From Antedon mediterranea (Eukaryota; Echinodermata; Crinoidea; Comatulida; Antedonidae): a DNA stretch of 64,000 nt. Below are positions 13,401 through 22,900 of this stretch, piece by piece. A program made the position numbers and the translations under genes. The notes below the pieces were generated by a model that was not told the DNA's origin, searched no databases, and saw only the letters and a program-made list of their open reading frames with translations. The stretch spans positions 8,189,001-8,253,000 of the forward strand of contig NC_092677.1 of NCBI RefSeq assembly GCF_964355755.1, in the 5' to 3' direction. Position 1 is the stretch's first letter; every line of letters starts with the position of its first letter.

Positions 13401-15167
13401 ATTTGAAAATCATGATTGCATACCAGCAAATACTATTGATACCATTATACTTCGTTCACCGACATTAGCCCATTTGCTCAATAAAGTGAAAACAGCAGGA
13501 ATCACCATGCCCTAAATAAATTAATTAAAATTGGTTAAAGTCCACAAACACATTAAAATAGTATTACGTAGACAGCATTGCTCCACTGCTATAAGAAGAA
13601 TGGTACAAAAATGGTGAACAACCAATAAGAGTAAAAACTGTACCACAAATCAAATATTGACTATTATTTTGATATATTTTTTTTAAATAATATTTTTCTT
13701 TCTATAGATATTTTTACCTGAAATAAAGAATTAATTTGCAATGTTTGAACAAACCTTAATAACGCCGTCCAAAATCCGTAATGTTATAAGTAGACCAACA
13801 TGTACACTCGCTGCCCATGGTGATAAAGCTGAGATCAAACTCATCGAAATTATCACAAACGTAATTATACATTTTCCTCCTAGTTTAACCGCCAGAATGC
13901 CTCCTGGTATTTGCATGACAGTATATCCATAATAAAATGCTCCGAGTAAGGTCTGCTGTGTCATTTTGTCCCAATCATAGGTTGGTATCTGATACAGTGA
14001 AACCTCGTGTAAGCGGACAGATCGGGCAAAATGACAAATTACTAGGCAGGGCCAGGATCTGTCAAGAGGGTGTTCGAACACTAAGTATTTGGGACACTTC
14101 CCTGTGACCTGAGGGGGGCGAAGCGAATTTTGTTAAATGACACCCCTAGATGGCCGGAGATGGTACTCTCGCACATAGCATTCATGATAAATGGCACCTC
14201 TAATTGGTCGGAAAAGACACTCTCACCCAGCATGTTACCAATGAGCAAATCGATCGTATTCGTACTTTTTTCCTCCTCCTCACACACGTGGACTATTTAA
14301 CCGCCCGATTGTTTGATCATTTATTCGGTATTTTGTTTTGCATTCAAGTTCAATGTGAACGTGCGTCAGGGAATCGCCGAAAAAGCACACTTTGGGTAAG
14401 TAGGCTTATTATAGCTCTACATATTTATTTACAGCAATTTATTGAGGAAATTAAATATATCAATGCTATATTTCGTTTGTTGGTGATTTTTTTTAACGCA
14501 AAGTTCATGTGTGAATGCTTTTAGTAGTCGTCGTCAGAAGTTTATCGACCTTTTCTCATGTGTAGTAGAGCGTTTCTTTGATTAAATCAATAATATTAGG
14601 TATTCATGCGGAGGATTATTTTGTAGCGTTCCATTTAAAATAGGTCGCTAAATTCTTTGGCGCCAGCATTACTTCTTTTACCAATTTTAACAATTAAGAT
14701 AACAATGATAAAATGCCTTGCAACTCTGTAACTACTTTATGACTAAGCCTATCAAGTTCTAACTTGTCTGAGATTGTATTTTATTTACTGTAGGCCTATA
14801 TAGAATTTTAACTTAAATCATCTGTTAGCCTATGATTTTCTAATACATTGAGTAAAAAGAGCACTTAGTGAGCGAGCGAATATTAAATATTAACATTTTT
14901 TTAGAAAAACACCGACCTTTCTCATAAAAGATAACATAAATGCAAATAATTCACATTGCGCATAGCACGTACACGTATGCCTACAATACCTACTTGATTA
15001 TGTCGATTTGTAATTGAATTAAAGTTGGATTCATTGTAAGGCGCAAGTGTAAATGTTGAATCGTTTTTTCTAACCATCTCTAAAATGGCGATGTTTATGT
15101 TCAATCTTGTACAGTATGATATAATATTTACGAAACAACATGCCACTGATACGAAATACTGTTTCAT
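10456..15167 (-). CDS. SLC17-family organic anion transporter, gene A (nine exons, complete)
   Basis: Predicted 457-residue major-facilitator membrane protein. Exons, in gene order: 15167-14994, 13988-13755, 13511-13424, 13086-12991, 12391-12291, 11845-11696, 11544-11412, 11269-11028, 10611-10456; all join in frame at GT-AG sites, phases 0,0,1,1,0,0,1,0. Family hallmarks: TM1 has an Arg-X-Asn motif (R21, YCTRLNINIAILEM), matching the essential TM1 arginine of sialin and VGLUTs; then a luminal loop with an NES glycosylation sequon; QIPGGILAVKLGGK between TM2 and TM3; RILDG in TM4; and MDIADEYAGF near TM11. Length fits the family (about 460-590). SLC17 proteins move sialic acid, glutamate, ATP, urate or phosphate across vesicle or plasma membranes; the substrate cannot be told here. 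Oddity: K136 sits where genes B and C have Gln and sialin has Glu. The stop codon overlaps AATAAATAAATA, a possible poly(A) signal. Confidence 0.93.
10857..10891 (+). repeat. G(T)6 simple repeat
   Basis: T-rich tract with GTTTTTT units in the last intron of SLC17 gene A. On the transcribed (minus) strand it is an A-rich tract. Confidence 0.8.
12062..12165. mobile_element. Short MITE, family 1, degenerate copy
   Basis: Contains ACTATCAAACTAGTTTGACA and GTGATGTGCCCAAATATGG, then a shortened right half ending AGTAGACAAA. It matches copies at 12510, 20188, 32038 and 34253. It lies in intron 5 of SLC17 gene A. Confidence 0.6.
12510..12655. mobile_element. Short MITE, family 1
   Basis: The left end is CTACACTAACAAACTAG and the right end AAAGTTTGAG. 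The middle carries the family core TGATGTGCCCAAATATGG and the complementary CCATATATGGGCACATCA. It lies in intron 4 of SLC17 gene A. Confidence 0.8.
13145..13278. mobile_element. Short inverted-repeat element, family 2
   Basis: The ends CTATAGGACGCAACGCAAG and the complement of CTTGCGTCACGTTTTATAG form imperfect terminal inverted repeats. An internal CGCTTGTGATTGGTCAAA recurs at about 25368-25385. It lies in intron 3 of SLC17 gene A. Confidence 0.6.
13994..14245. mobile_element. Possible pogo/Tigger-like end plus a 54 bp tandem duplication
   Basis: The sequence TA-CAGTGAAACCTCGTG at 13992-14008 resembles pogo/Tigger ends, which start with CAGT after a TA target. I did not find the opposite end. 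Further in, a 54 bp unit starting AAATGACACC at 14135 is repeated at 14189 with changes. The material lies directly upstream of the exon 2 acceptor of SLC17 gene A and would supply the pyrimidine tract of that splice site. Confidence 0.4.
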
Positions 15168-16041
15168 TTTCTTTGAAACTTATTATTGTTATAGCCGGCC
15201 AGCTGTGTAATATATATTTACAACTTCATGACGCCATCGTTCGTCTACAGAAACCGACCTAAAGTGGAAAAACATCCAAACAAAGCTGTTCATGTATATT
15301 ATATATATTATTGATTATATAAGATAATAATATAATTTTAAGTAGACCTGCTGATCGATACTTTTACATCGATCGAAACATTTACAAACGCGTTAAGTTA
15401 TCTATACTTACAGATTCAAAAGGCTAACTTCTCCAAACTCGTTTAGGTGGATTTTTCGATATTGTAATCAATCATGGTAGGTTCCAATACAGTATTTCAT
15501 TAAAATATATTCATTCCATTTCAATCCTTTTATCATTTAGATATTTTTATAATAACAAAATAAATGCGTTCAACCATGGAGGACGTACGTCCAAAATAGG
15601 CCAAGGACAACGCATACAAAATATTGACATGATATTTCCTTTTATTTATATAAAAATATATTCCAAAGGGTTTCACAAAAAATACCTGTTTCACGGTGTG
15701 TTGAACTTTCTGATAAATGAAAATTTATCTGAATCTATCAGTAATTGACCAATGCTGATTCTGTCCGTAACTGACCAATGATGAATAAATAACACTCACC
15801 ATTGATGTTGTTGAATTGAATTGGAGAAGCATTGTTTTTTCACTACTATCTAACTGTTTAGTTAGTATTTTGATGGCCAACACTCTACACTGATTCCATT
15901 AACGACCTTGTATACCTACCAATGAAGCGTGACCAAAAAACACAATTGTACAGCAGTTGTTAAACAATGTACATATTACAGTGTAGTAGGTATGCAGTAT
16001 AGGCTATATGTATTCTTTTTAGGCTTCCATTCCAATCCAAA
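15168..16041. promoter_or_regulatory. Divergent intergenic region between SLC17 genes A and B
   Basis: The start codons of gene A (minus) and gene B (plus) are 875 bp apart, so their promoters must share this stretch unless either has distant 5' untranslated exons. It is AT-rich with no CpG-rich block and no clear TATA element that I would defend. Two short repeats of GTAACTGACCAATG type occur near 15741-15783. Confidence 0.6.
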
Positions 16042-19000
16042 ATGAAACGATATTTTGTAACATTTGCTTGTTGTTTAGTGAATATTTTATGTTACTGTAC
16101 AAGGTTAAACATCAATATTGCCATTTTAGAGATGGTTAAAAGAAATGGAACCACTTCTACACGTCAGACTAACAACCACTCCAACATTGATACCAGTAGG
16201 CCTACAAATCAACCTAATATTCAAGTAAGTATTTAGATATGTATCTAATTATCGATCACGAAAAGTCAGGACGGGAAATAATCTTTACAGTGGGATAGTC
16301 TGCAACGTTTAATAGAATTGCGTACAATCGGTTTATGTATAGCCTAAACCGAGTTACTAGATAACAGGAATCTTTCGATTGCGACGATCAATGACATAGG
16401 AACAAGCTAGGTATTGTAAATCGTTCTGTCGTCACCTAACAAACAAAAACATTCACTAAACTGAGTCGAAGTGGAGAACGCAGAAAGCACGTCCTAACTT
16501 CTTTGTATGCGCACACTGATAGATCAGTTATAACATAGAGATATAGTTATACAGGTTCTAGGACACCTACCCCCTAGACAGTTACCCCCCGGATGTTTAC
16601 CACCCGGACAACTACTCCTTAGAACAACTACCCCCCGGACAACTACCCCCCGGAAAACTACCCCCTTAGGACAACTTCCCCCTTAGGACAACTACCCCCT
16701 TAGGATAACAACCCCCCGGACAACTACCCCCCGGACAACCACCCCCTTAGGACAACTACACCCTTAGGATAACTACCCCCCGGGTAACTACCCCCCGGGT
16801 AACTACCACCCGGTCAACTACCACCCGGTCAACTACCCCCCCCCCCTCCCCCAATCCAAAAGTAGACAAATATATTGGACCGGTTTCTGTATAAATGAAA
16901 TCATCTGTTTTTAACGGGTGTTTCGAAACTAGAGACCCGAGACCAGAGACCTGACACGAGACCCAATATGAAAAGGGAGACCTATATTTGGGTATTTCGT
17001 ATATTAGGGTCTCCCTTTTCGTATAGTGTGGTCTCTTTTTTCGTATAGTGGGGTCTCCCTTTTCTTATAGTGGGTCTCCCTTTTCATATTTTTGGGTCTC
17101 CCATTTTGTATATTTGGGTCTCCCTTTTCGTATATTTGGGTCTCCCTTTTCGTATATTTAGGTCTCCCTTTTCGTATATTAGGGTCTCCCTTTTCGTATA
17201 GTGGGGTCTCCCTTTTCGTATAGTAGGGTCTCCCTTTTCGTACGTGGGTCTCCCTTTTCGTATATTTAGGTCTCTCTTTTCGTATTGGGTCTCGGGTCTC
17301 TGGTCTCGGGTCTCTAGTTTCGAAACACCCGTTTTTAACCGATTATTCTGTTTAACAGCACGCTAGACCCTAGATGTGCTAGATTTAAAGTACCGTATTT
17401 ATTCAAAAAACGGCCTGGGCTGTTTATTGTTTAGGTGGTTTTTAGGTGGACATTTATTGGAAGAAAGTTGTTTATTCAATGGGAGGGGGTATAATCTAAT
17501 GGAAATAGACGCCGATTATTCCATATGATGTTTCATGGGAGTGACATGGTCACTGTTTATTTGAGGGGAATTTATTTAAAGATCGCCGTTTATTCGGTGA
17601 GTGAACATTGAGGTCAAATATCAAAAGTGATATTATTCTTCAAGTGTACAAAAATACATATATGACAAATTTGAGACAAAAATTAATTCTTTTAAGACCA
17701 GTGGTTATCGAAGCATTGTCCTGACGCAAAAATTATTATTATTATTAGCAAACCCAGTCTTTACAGTAAATACAGGGAGTACTATATAATACGTTCGACT
17801 ATCCTATGATCATGTGTGACAATCTTCAGTTTATACCAGGCTATAGTTATGTTCAATCTTTTACTTTTGTTTACAATAATGAATAGTAATTCGTCAAAGT
17901 AACGAATTAAAATATAGTTATTAATTCCTATTATACACTGTTGCAGAGTCAGGTTGTTGAATGGTCTGGGTGGTAGTTGTCCGTCCGGGGGGTAGTTGTT
18001 CTAAAGGGATAGTTTTCTGGGTGGTAGTTGTCCAGGGGTTAGTTGTCCTACGAAGGTAGTTGTCCTAAAAGATTATTTGCCCTCGGAGTATTGTCCAGGT
18101 CCAGGAGGTAGTTGTCCTACGGGGAGTATTGTGTCAGAGGTAGTTGTCCGCGGGGTAATTACTCGGGGGGGGGGGGGGGGGTATTTGTCCGGGGGGTTAT
18201 TGTCCGGGGGGGGTAATTACCCGGGGGGGGGGGTAATTCTCCGGGGGATAATTGTCAGGGGGTAATTGTTCCTAGGGGTAATTGTCCAGGGGGTAGTTGT
18301 CCAGGGGTTAGTTGTCCTACGGAGGTAGTTGTCCTAAAAGATTATTTGCCCTCGGAGTATTGTCCATGAAGTAGTTGTCCTACGGGGAGTATTGTGTCAG
18401 AGGTAGTTGTCCGCGGGGTAATTACTCGGGGGGGGGGGTATTTGTCCGGGGGGTTATTGTCCGGGGGGTAATTGTTCCTAGGGGGTTATTGTCCGTGGGG
18501 TAATTGTTCCTAGGGGGTAATTGCCCGGGGGGTAGTTGTCCAGGGGGTAGTTGTCCTAAGGAGGTTGTTGTCCTAAGGGGGTAGTTGTCCGGGGGGTATT
18601 TGTCCGGGGGGTAGTTGTCCTAAAGGGGTAGTTGTCCTAAGGGGGTAGTGGTCCAGGTGGTGGTTGTCCGGGGGGTAGTTTTCCGGGGGGTAAATGTCCA
18701 GGGGGTGAATATCCGGATACGAGTTATACAATATGTCTATGGTTATAATGAGCCTGGGGCGTCACTTAACAGGATATGTTTCGTGGATATACTAAATATT
18801 GTTTACCGGCATTTGGTTAATAAATCGTATCAATGTATTTATTACAGATACCAACTTATGATTGGGATGAAATTACGCAGCAAATGCTACTCGGAGCCTT
18901 TTATTATGGAAAAGCTGCCATGGAAATACCAGGAGGGATTTTGACTGTTAAGACTGGAGGAAAAAATATTATTTCATTTGCAATTATTTTGACGAGTTTG

Positions 19001-22000
19001 ATAGCAGCTTTGTCACCGTTGGCAGCGAGCATACATGTTGGTCTACTCTTAACGTTACGGATTTTGGATGGAATCGCACAGGTTTGTTTAAAATCTTCTA
19101 GTTAAATGTTAAATAGAGACAGAATAATATATAAATATATTCTTTGTGCAAACTAGTTTTAACTAACTTAACTGTTTTAACAGGGAATGATTACTCCTGC
19201 AATTTACACTTTATTGACTAAATGGGCTGATCCCGATAAACGAAGTAGAATGATATCAATAGTTTATGTTGGTATGTATACTAAAAGCTTTATATTCATT
19301 TCCAAGTTTTACTTTAATTCATCTGTCACAAACTTGCTTCTTAAGCGGTGGTTACCTTGTGTCCATTTGTGATGTCGCTAATAATATAAAAGAAACCATT
19401 GCATGTGTATAATGTTTAAGATCATATTTATTTTAAAGGCAAGGCAATTGGTGCCATAGTTTCAAATTATACGTCATCGTGGATCTGTTCTTCATACAAG
19501 ATTGGAGGATGGCCAATGTCGTATTATATATACAGTAAACTTTATTATTATTATCATTATTCCCGGCAGCTGGGGTGTTGGTTTGCAATCCATGATAACC
19601 ACAACACTTTTATTTAAACATACATCCCATTTATCGTCAGGTACCTTTTGAACTTCCAGATTCTCTTTTGAAAGCAATAAGACTCTTAAGGGTTATCCTG
19701 GTGAAGATATACGAGTTTTTATCTGTTCTGTCTGTTATTTATTCTCGTTTATGCCAAATTAAAGAATAAAGAAATAATTTAAAAAAATATCCGTACGTGT
19801 TTATATTTAGATGAGGAGTTATTAATCTTATATAATTGTATTACCTTTTGATTGATAACTTCTTTTGTTTTTAATGGTCCCCATATTAAACGTTTCCTTT
19901 TCCATAACTTTCGATGATGTACGTATACATATCATGTTTTATTGAAATAAAACAATATACGATTGATTGATAATTGTATGATACGTTAGTTTTTCGTATT
20001 TCTAAACTTTCAACCATTCTGGCTAGGTATGTTTGGGGCTGTTTTATCAATTATTTGGATAACAGGCGTTTCGGAGTCTCCAGATCAAGATAAAAGAAAA
20101 TCCCAAACGATTACACCAAATAAGGTAGTTCTTCCGTTTTAAAATAGTTATACAGTTCTTCTAGGATATTTCTTAAGTATAAAGATCTGTCTACACTTTA
20201 TCATAAAGTGTGATGTGCCTAAATATGGTAGTGATATGCCGAACTATGGTATATGATAACATCATCATGTCCATTATTATAATATAGGCACATGACATGT
20301 TTTGTCACATTGTGATAGTGTATACATATAATATATAAGTATTATAGTGTATGGACGTAGTAGATATGCATGGGTCAAAGTGTAGGATCAAGGGTGTGAA
20401 ACTCAAATAATCAATACCCAAGTTATTCAATATCACATTTTAAAATAAAAAAAAAATAATATTAATAGTTATTCATTTAATATTTCTCTTTAAAATCATA
20501 AATAGTATAAGGAGCTTACAAGTATATACCTTAAATTGTGTTGTGTTTTTCAGTCAATTCCACTGTACGATATATTCACATCAAAGCCGGTCTGGGCCAT
20601 TGCCATTGCAAAGTTTGCTTCTAATTTCGGTTACTACTTTCTGCTAATTGAAGCACCAACCCTTTTTTCAACTATATTAGGGGTCGATGTTAGAACGGTA
20701 AGGCAAATAATTTGTTTTCTAATTGTTGTTACTACTTTCTGGTAAATAAGCACGCAACCTTTATTTCAACCATTAGAGGTGAATGTTAAAATGGTAAGGC
20801 AAATAAATACTAATTTCGGTTACTACTTTCTCCTAATTGAAGCACCAACCCTTTTTCAACTATATTAGGGGTCGATGTTAGAACGGTAAGGCAAATGATC
20901 TGTGTTCTAATTGTTGTTACTACTTTCTGGTAAATAAGCACGCAACCTTTATTTCAATCATTAGGGGTGAATGTTAAAATGGTAAGGCAAATAAATTGTC
21001 TAATTTTGGTTACTATTTTTTCCTAATTGAAGCACAAACCCTTTTTCAACAATATTAGGGGTCGATGTTAGAACGGTAAGAAAAATTAGTCTTCTAATTT
21101 TTCTTACTCATTTTCTACAATTGAAGCACCCAATCTTTTTTGAAAGCACATTTACATGTTTATGGTAAAGCAAACAGTATGTCTTCTTATAATTTTTGTT
21201 ACTAACGTTCCATTAATTGAATCACCCAGCCATAAAATAGGGGTCGATGTTAAATGTTTAATGAGATATGTAGGCCTAAATGCTATAACAACCCAGTTCC
21301 AACAGTAAAATATGCATTCTATTGATTCTCATTTAGATTGGATATTTAACGCTAATTCCAAATTGTACGATAGTAGTAACCGGTCTACTATTTGCTGCGG
21401 CTGCTGACTATATCATTCAACAAAAGTACTTAAGTATCTTAAATACAAGAAAGCTCTTTGTACTTTTAGGTAATGTTTTCATTCATATTATTGTAAAAGC
21501 TTGAATCATAATAAACATAATTTCTTTAGCTTACTCTGAAACTAGTAAATATTATTTGATGAAAATTGAAACTTATCAGAATTGTACATTGAAAAACATT
21601 ATGTAATATTTATTTAATTCAATAAAATTTCCACAGGTTTTGGAATATCAAGCGCCTGTTTTTGTGCAGTTGTTTTTGCTGGTCACAGTGTAGTTGTGGT
21701 TGAGATTCTGTATATTGTGATTTCTGCTGTGTACGGTTGCAATTATGCTTCAGTATTACCGAACCCAATGGATATAACTATCGAATATTCTGGAGTAGTT
21801 GCCGGAGTAACACAGACTATAGTTAGCTGCTCTGGTTTTCTCCTTCCAATTGTTATTGGTCTTGTAATAAACGAAGAGGTAATTAACAGTTTAAAATTTT
21901 TACTATGGTGTTCAACCTTTCAACTGTAAGCTATCGAAATATTCAACATTTGCAATTTAGACAAATCATAATTTATTTAACACAATTAGTAGCCTATTAT

Positions 22001-22193
22001 GTTATTATATTATCGGTAATGTACATTTCAGAATACTTTAAAACAGTGGATCTTGCTATTTTTGATAACTGGTGGTGTTGAGCTATTTGGGATGTTCTTC
22101 TTTCTAATATTTGCTGAGGCAGAACAGCAAGAATGGTCATCAAACAATGAACATATTGAAGAAGAAAAAAGAAGTTTAATTAATCGTAAATAG
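16042..22193 (+). CDS. SLC17-family organic anion transporter, gene B (nine exons, complete)
   Basis: Predicted 459-residue major-facilitator protein, the closest relative of gene A. Exons: 16042-16224, 18848-19081, 19184-19271, 19439-19534, 20027-20124, 20554-20697, 21337-21469, 21637-21878, 22032-22193. Exon lengths 234, 88, 96, 133 and 242 equal those of gene A and phases are the same. The start is MKRYFVTFACC, aligning with MKQYFVSVACC of gene A. R21 in YCTRLNINIAILEM matches the essential TM1 arginine; an NHS sequon lies in the first luminal loop; IPGGILTVKTGG follows TM2; RILDGIAQG ends in Q139; MDITIEYSG lies near TM11. Glutamine at 139 resembles the SLC17A1-A4 group rather than sialin. 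The substrate is unknown. Intron 1 (2.6 kb) is packed with minisatellites; intron 6 (exon 6 to 7) holds repeated copies of the exon 6 tail. Poly(A) signals AATAAA lie at 22307 and 22322. Confidence 0.94.
16556..16852 (+). repeat. C-rich minisatellite, left array of an inverted pair
   Basis: About 18 units alternate between ACAACTACCCCCCGG (15 bp) and ACAACTACCCCCTTAGG (17 bp), ending in a run of C. The reverse complements (GTAGTTGTCCGGGGG and GTAGTTGTCCTAAGGGG) make up the array at 17963-18716. Both are in intron 1 of SLC17 gene B. Confidence 0.95.
16916..17330. mobile_element. Non-autonomous DNA transposon with 9 bp target duplication and internal minisatellite
   Basis: The ends are inverted repeats starting GGGTGTTTCGAAACTAGAGA; the first 36 bp are identical, and the similarity goes on after a four-base indel. 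The direct repeat GTTTTTAAC flanks it exactly (16907-16915 and 17331-17339). A 9 bp duplication with long terminal repeats fits Mutator-like or Merlin-like elements; I cannot decide. The interior has no gene and is almost all a minisatellite. Confidence 0.9.
17007..17286 (+). repeat. GGGTCTCCCTTTTCGTATA minisatellite inside the transposon
   Basis: About 13 units of 18-23 bp, consensus GGGTCTCCCTTTTCGTATA followed by TTT, GTG or TTA. The unit resembles the inner part of the transposon's own terminal repeat (complement of GAAAAGGGAGACC), so the array probably grew from it. Confidence 0.95.
17963..18716 (+). repeat. G-rich minisatellite, right array of an inverted pair, with higher-order duplication
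   Basis: Dozens of units of GTAGTTGTCC followed by GGGGG or TAAGGGG, with variants TATTTGTCC, TTATTGTCC and TAATTGTTCC. The longest G run is 17 bases (18165-18181). A block beginning TCCAGGGGTTAGTTGTCC at about 18031 recurs at about 18299, a 268 bp higher-order repeat. The G-rich strand is the RNA-like strand of SLC17 gene B, so the intron RNA carries many G-quadruplex candidates 130 bases upstream of exon 2. Confidence 0.95.
20188..20325. mobile_element. Short MITE, family 1
   Basis: Ends TGTCTACACTTTATCA and GATAGTGTATACA are inverted repeats. The core has GTGATGTGCCTAAATATGGTAG. It lies in intron 5 of SLC17 gene B. Confidence 0.8.
20626..21265 (+). repeat. Tandem repeats of the exon 6 tail plus its splice donor
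   Basis: The last 72 bases of exon 6 of SLC17 gene B and its donor are followed by about six degenerate copies, with unit length 92-96 bp. GTAAG donors occur at 20698 (real), 20794, 20886, 20982 and 21076. Copies 3 and 5 stay close to the exon (GTCGATGTTAGAACGGTAAG). Copies 2 and 4 form a second type (GTGAATGTTAAAATGGTAAG), so a dimer of about 188 bp was amplified. Copies 6 and 7 are decayed. The exon-like copies have lost one T, which shifts frame, and reading on from exon 6 meets TAA, so they are not coding. Confidence 0.9.
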
Positions 22194-22900
22194 TATTATG
22201 AAATTGAATTCAGGTTATATTCAATTGGATTTTTTTACATCTAAAGTATAAACGAGTGTGAAAAAACTTTTTAAAGTTATATCATTAATGACTTGAACAA
22301 TAATGTAATAAAATGCTAAGGAATAAAAAAAAATAATATAACGTATCATGTATAATAATATGAAAAAGGAAGATGGTATTAATACATTAAACAAATAATG
22401 TGAAAATGTTAGAATTATAAATGTACTTTACTGAAATTGTCTTTTTTTTTACAATATAAATTACATTACTCGGTTACATTATACAATTATTAAATAAAAA
22501 AGTAGGCCTATCCTTTAAACGTTACTGTAATTTTCAGTACACAGTACAACTTATTTTTAGTCGCCGCGTGTAAACGCGACTCTACAGCGCACTATGTTGG
22601 TTGGATCGGTAAACACTAAATCAAATTTGTTTAAAGCATGGACCTATGTCCATGTTTAAAGGAAAAAAGACACGCCTAAAAGAGAAATGCAGACAAATTA
22701 GACAACAAATTGTCAACGCTACGCCCTCAATTTACAGTATGACCTGATTATAACTGGACTATTCTGGTTAAATGAAGTTTATATCTTCTTTTTTCTGGTA
22801 CAGTATATATAAAACCGTTAAACAATTATGTACGGTACCATTTAAAATTTTAAAAATGAACTACATATATCACTTGTTCAACATAAAGTCACACGTTAAA
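22194..22900. other. Intergenic region between SLC17 genes B and C
   Basis: Gene B's 3' end with AATAAA signals at 22307 and 22322 comes first. At about 22573-22604 is a short fragment, ACGCGACTCTACAGCGCACTATGTTGG, partly matching the right end of the foldback at 39227-39566. The rest must hold the gene C promoter; no clear motif is seen. Confidence 0.55.

Noticed and set aside
17007-17286. CRISPR-like spacing of repeats
   Set aside because: Units are head-to-tail with no unique spacers and the DNA is animal nuclear DNA; it is a minisatellite.
18077-18265. Open frame of Gly/Val repeats
   Set aside because: It is only the G-rich minisatellite read as protein and lies in an intron.
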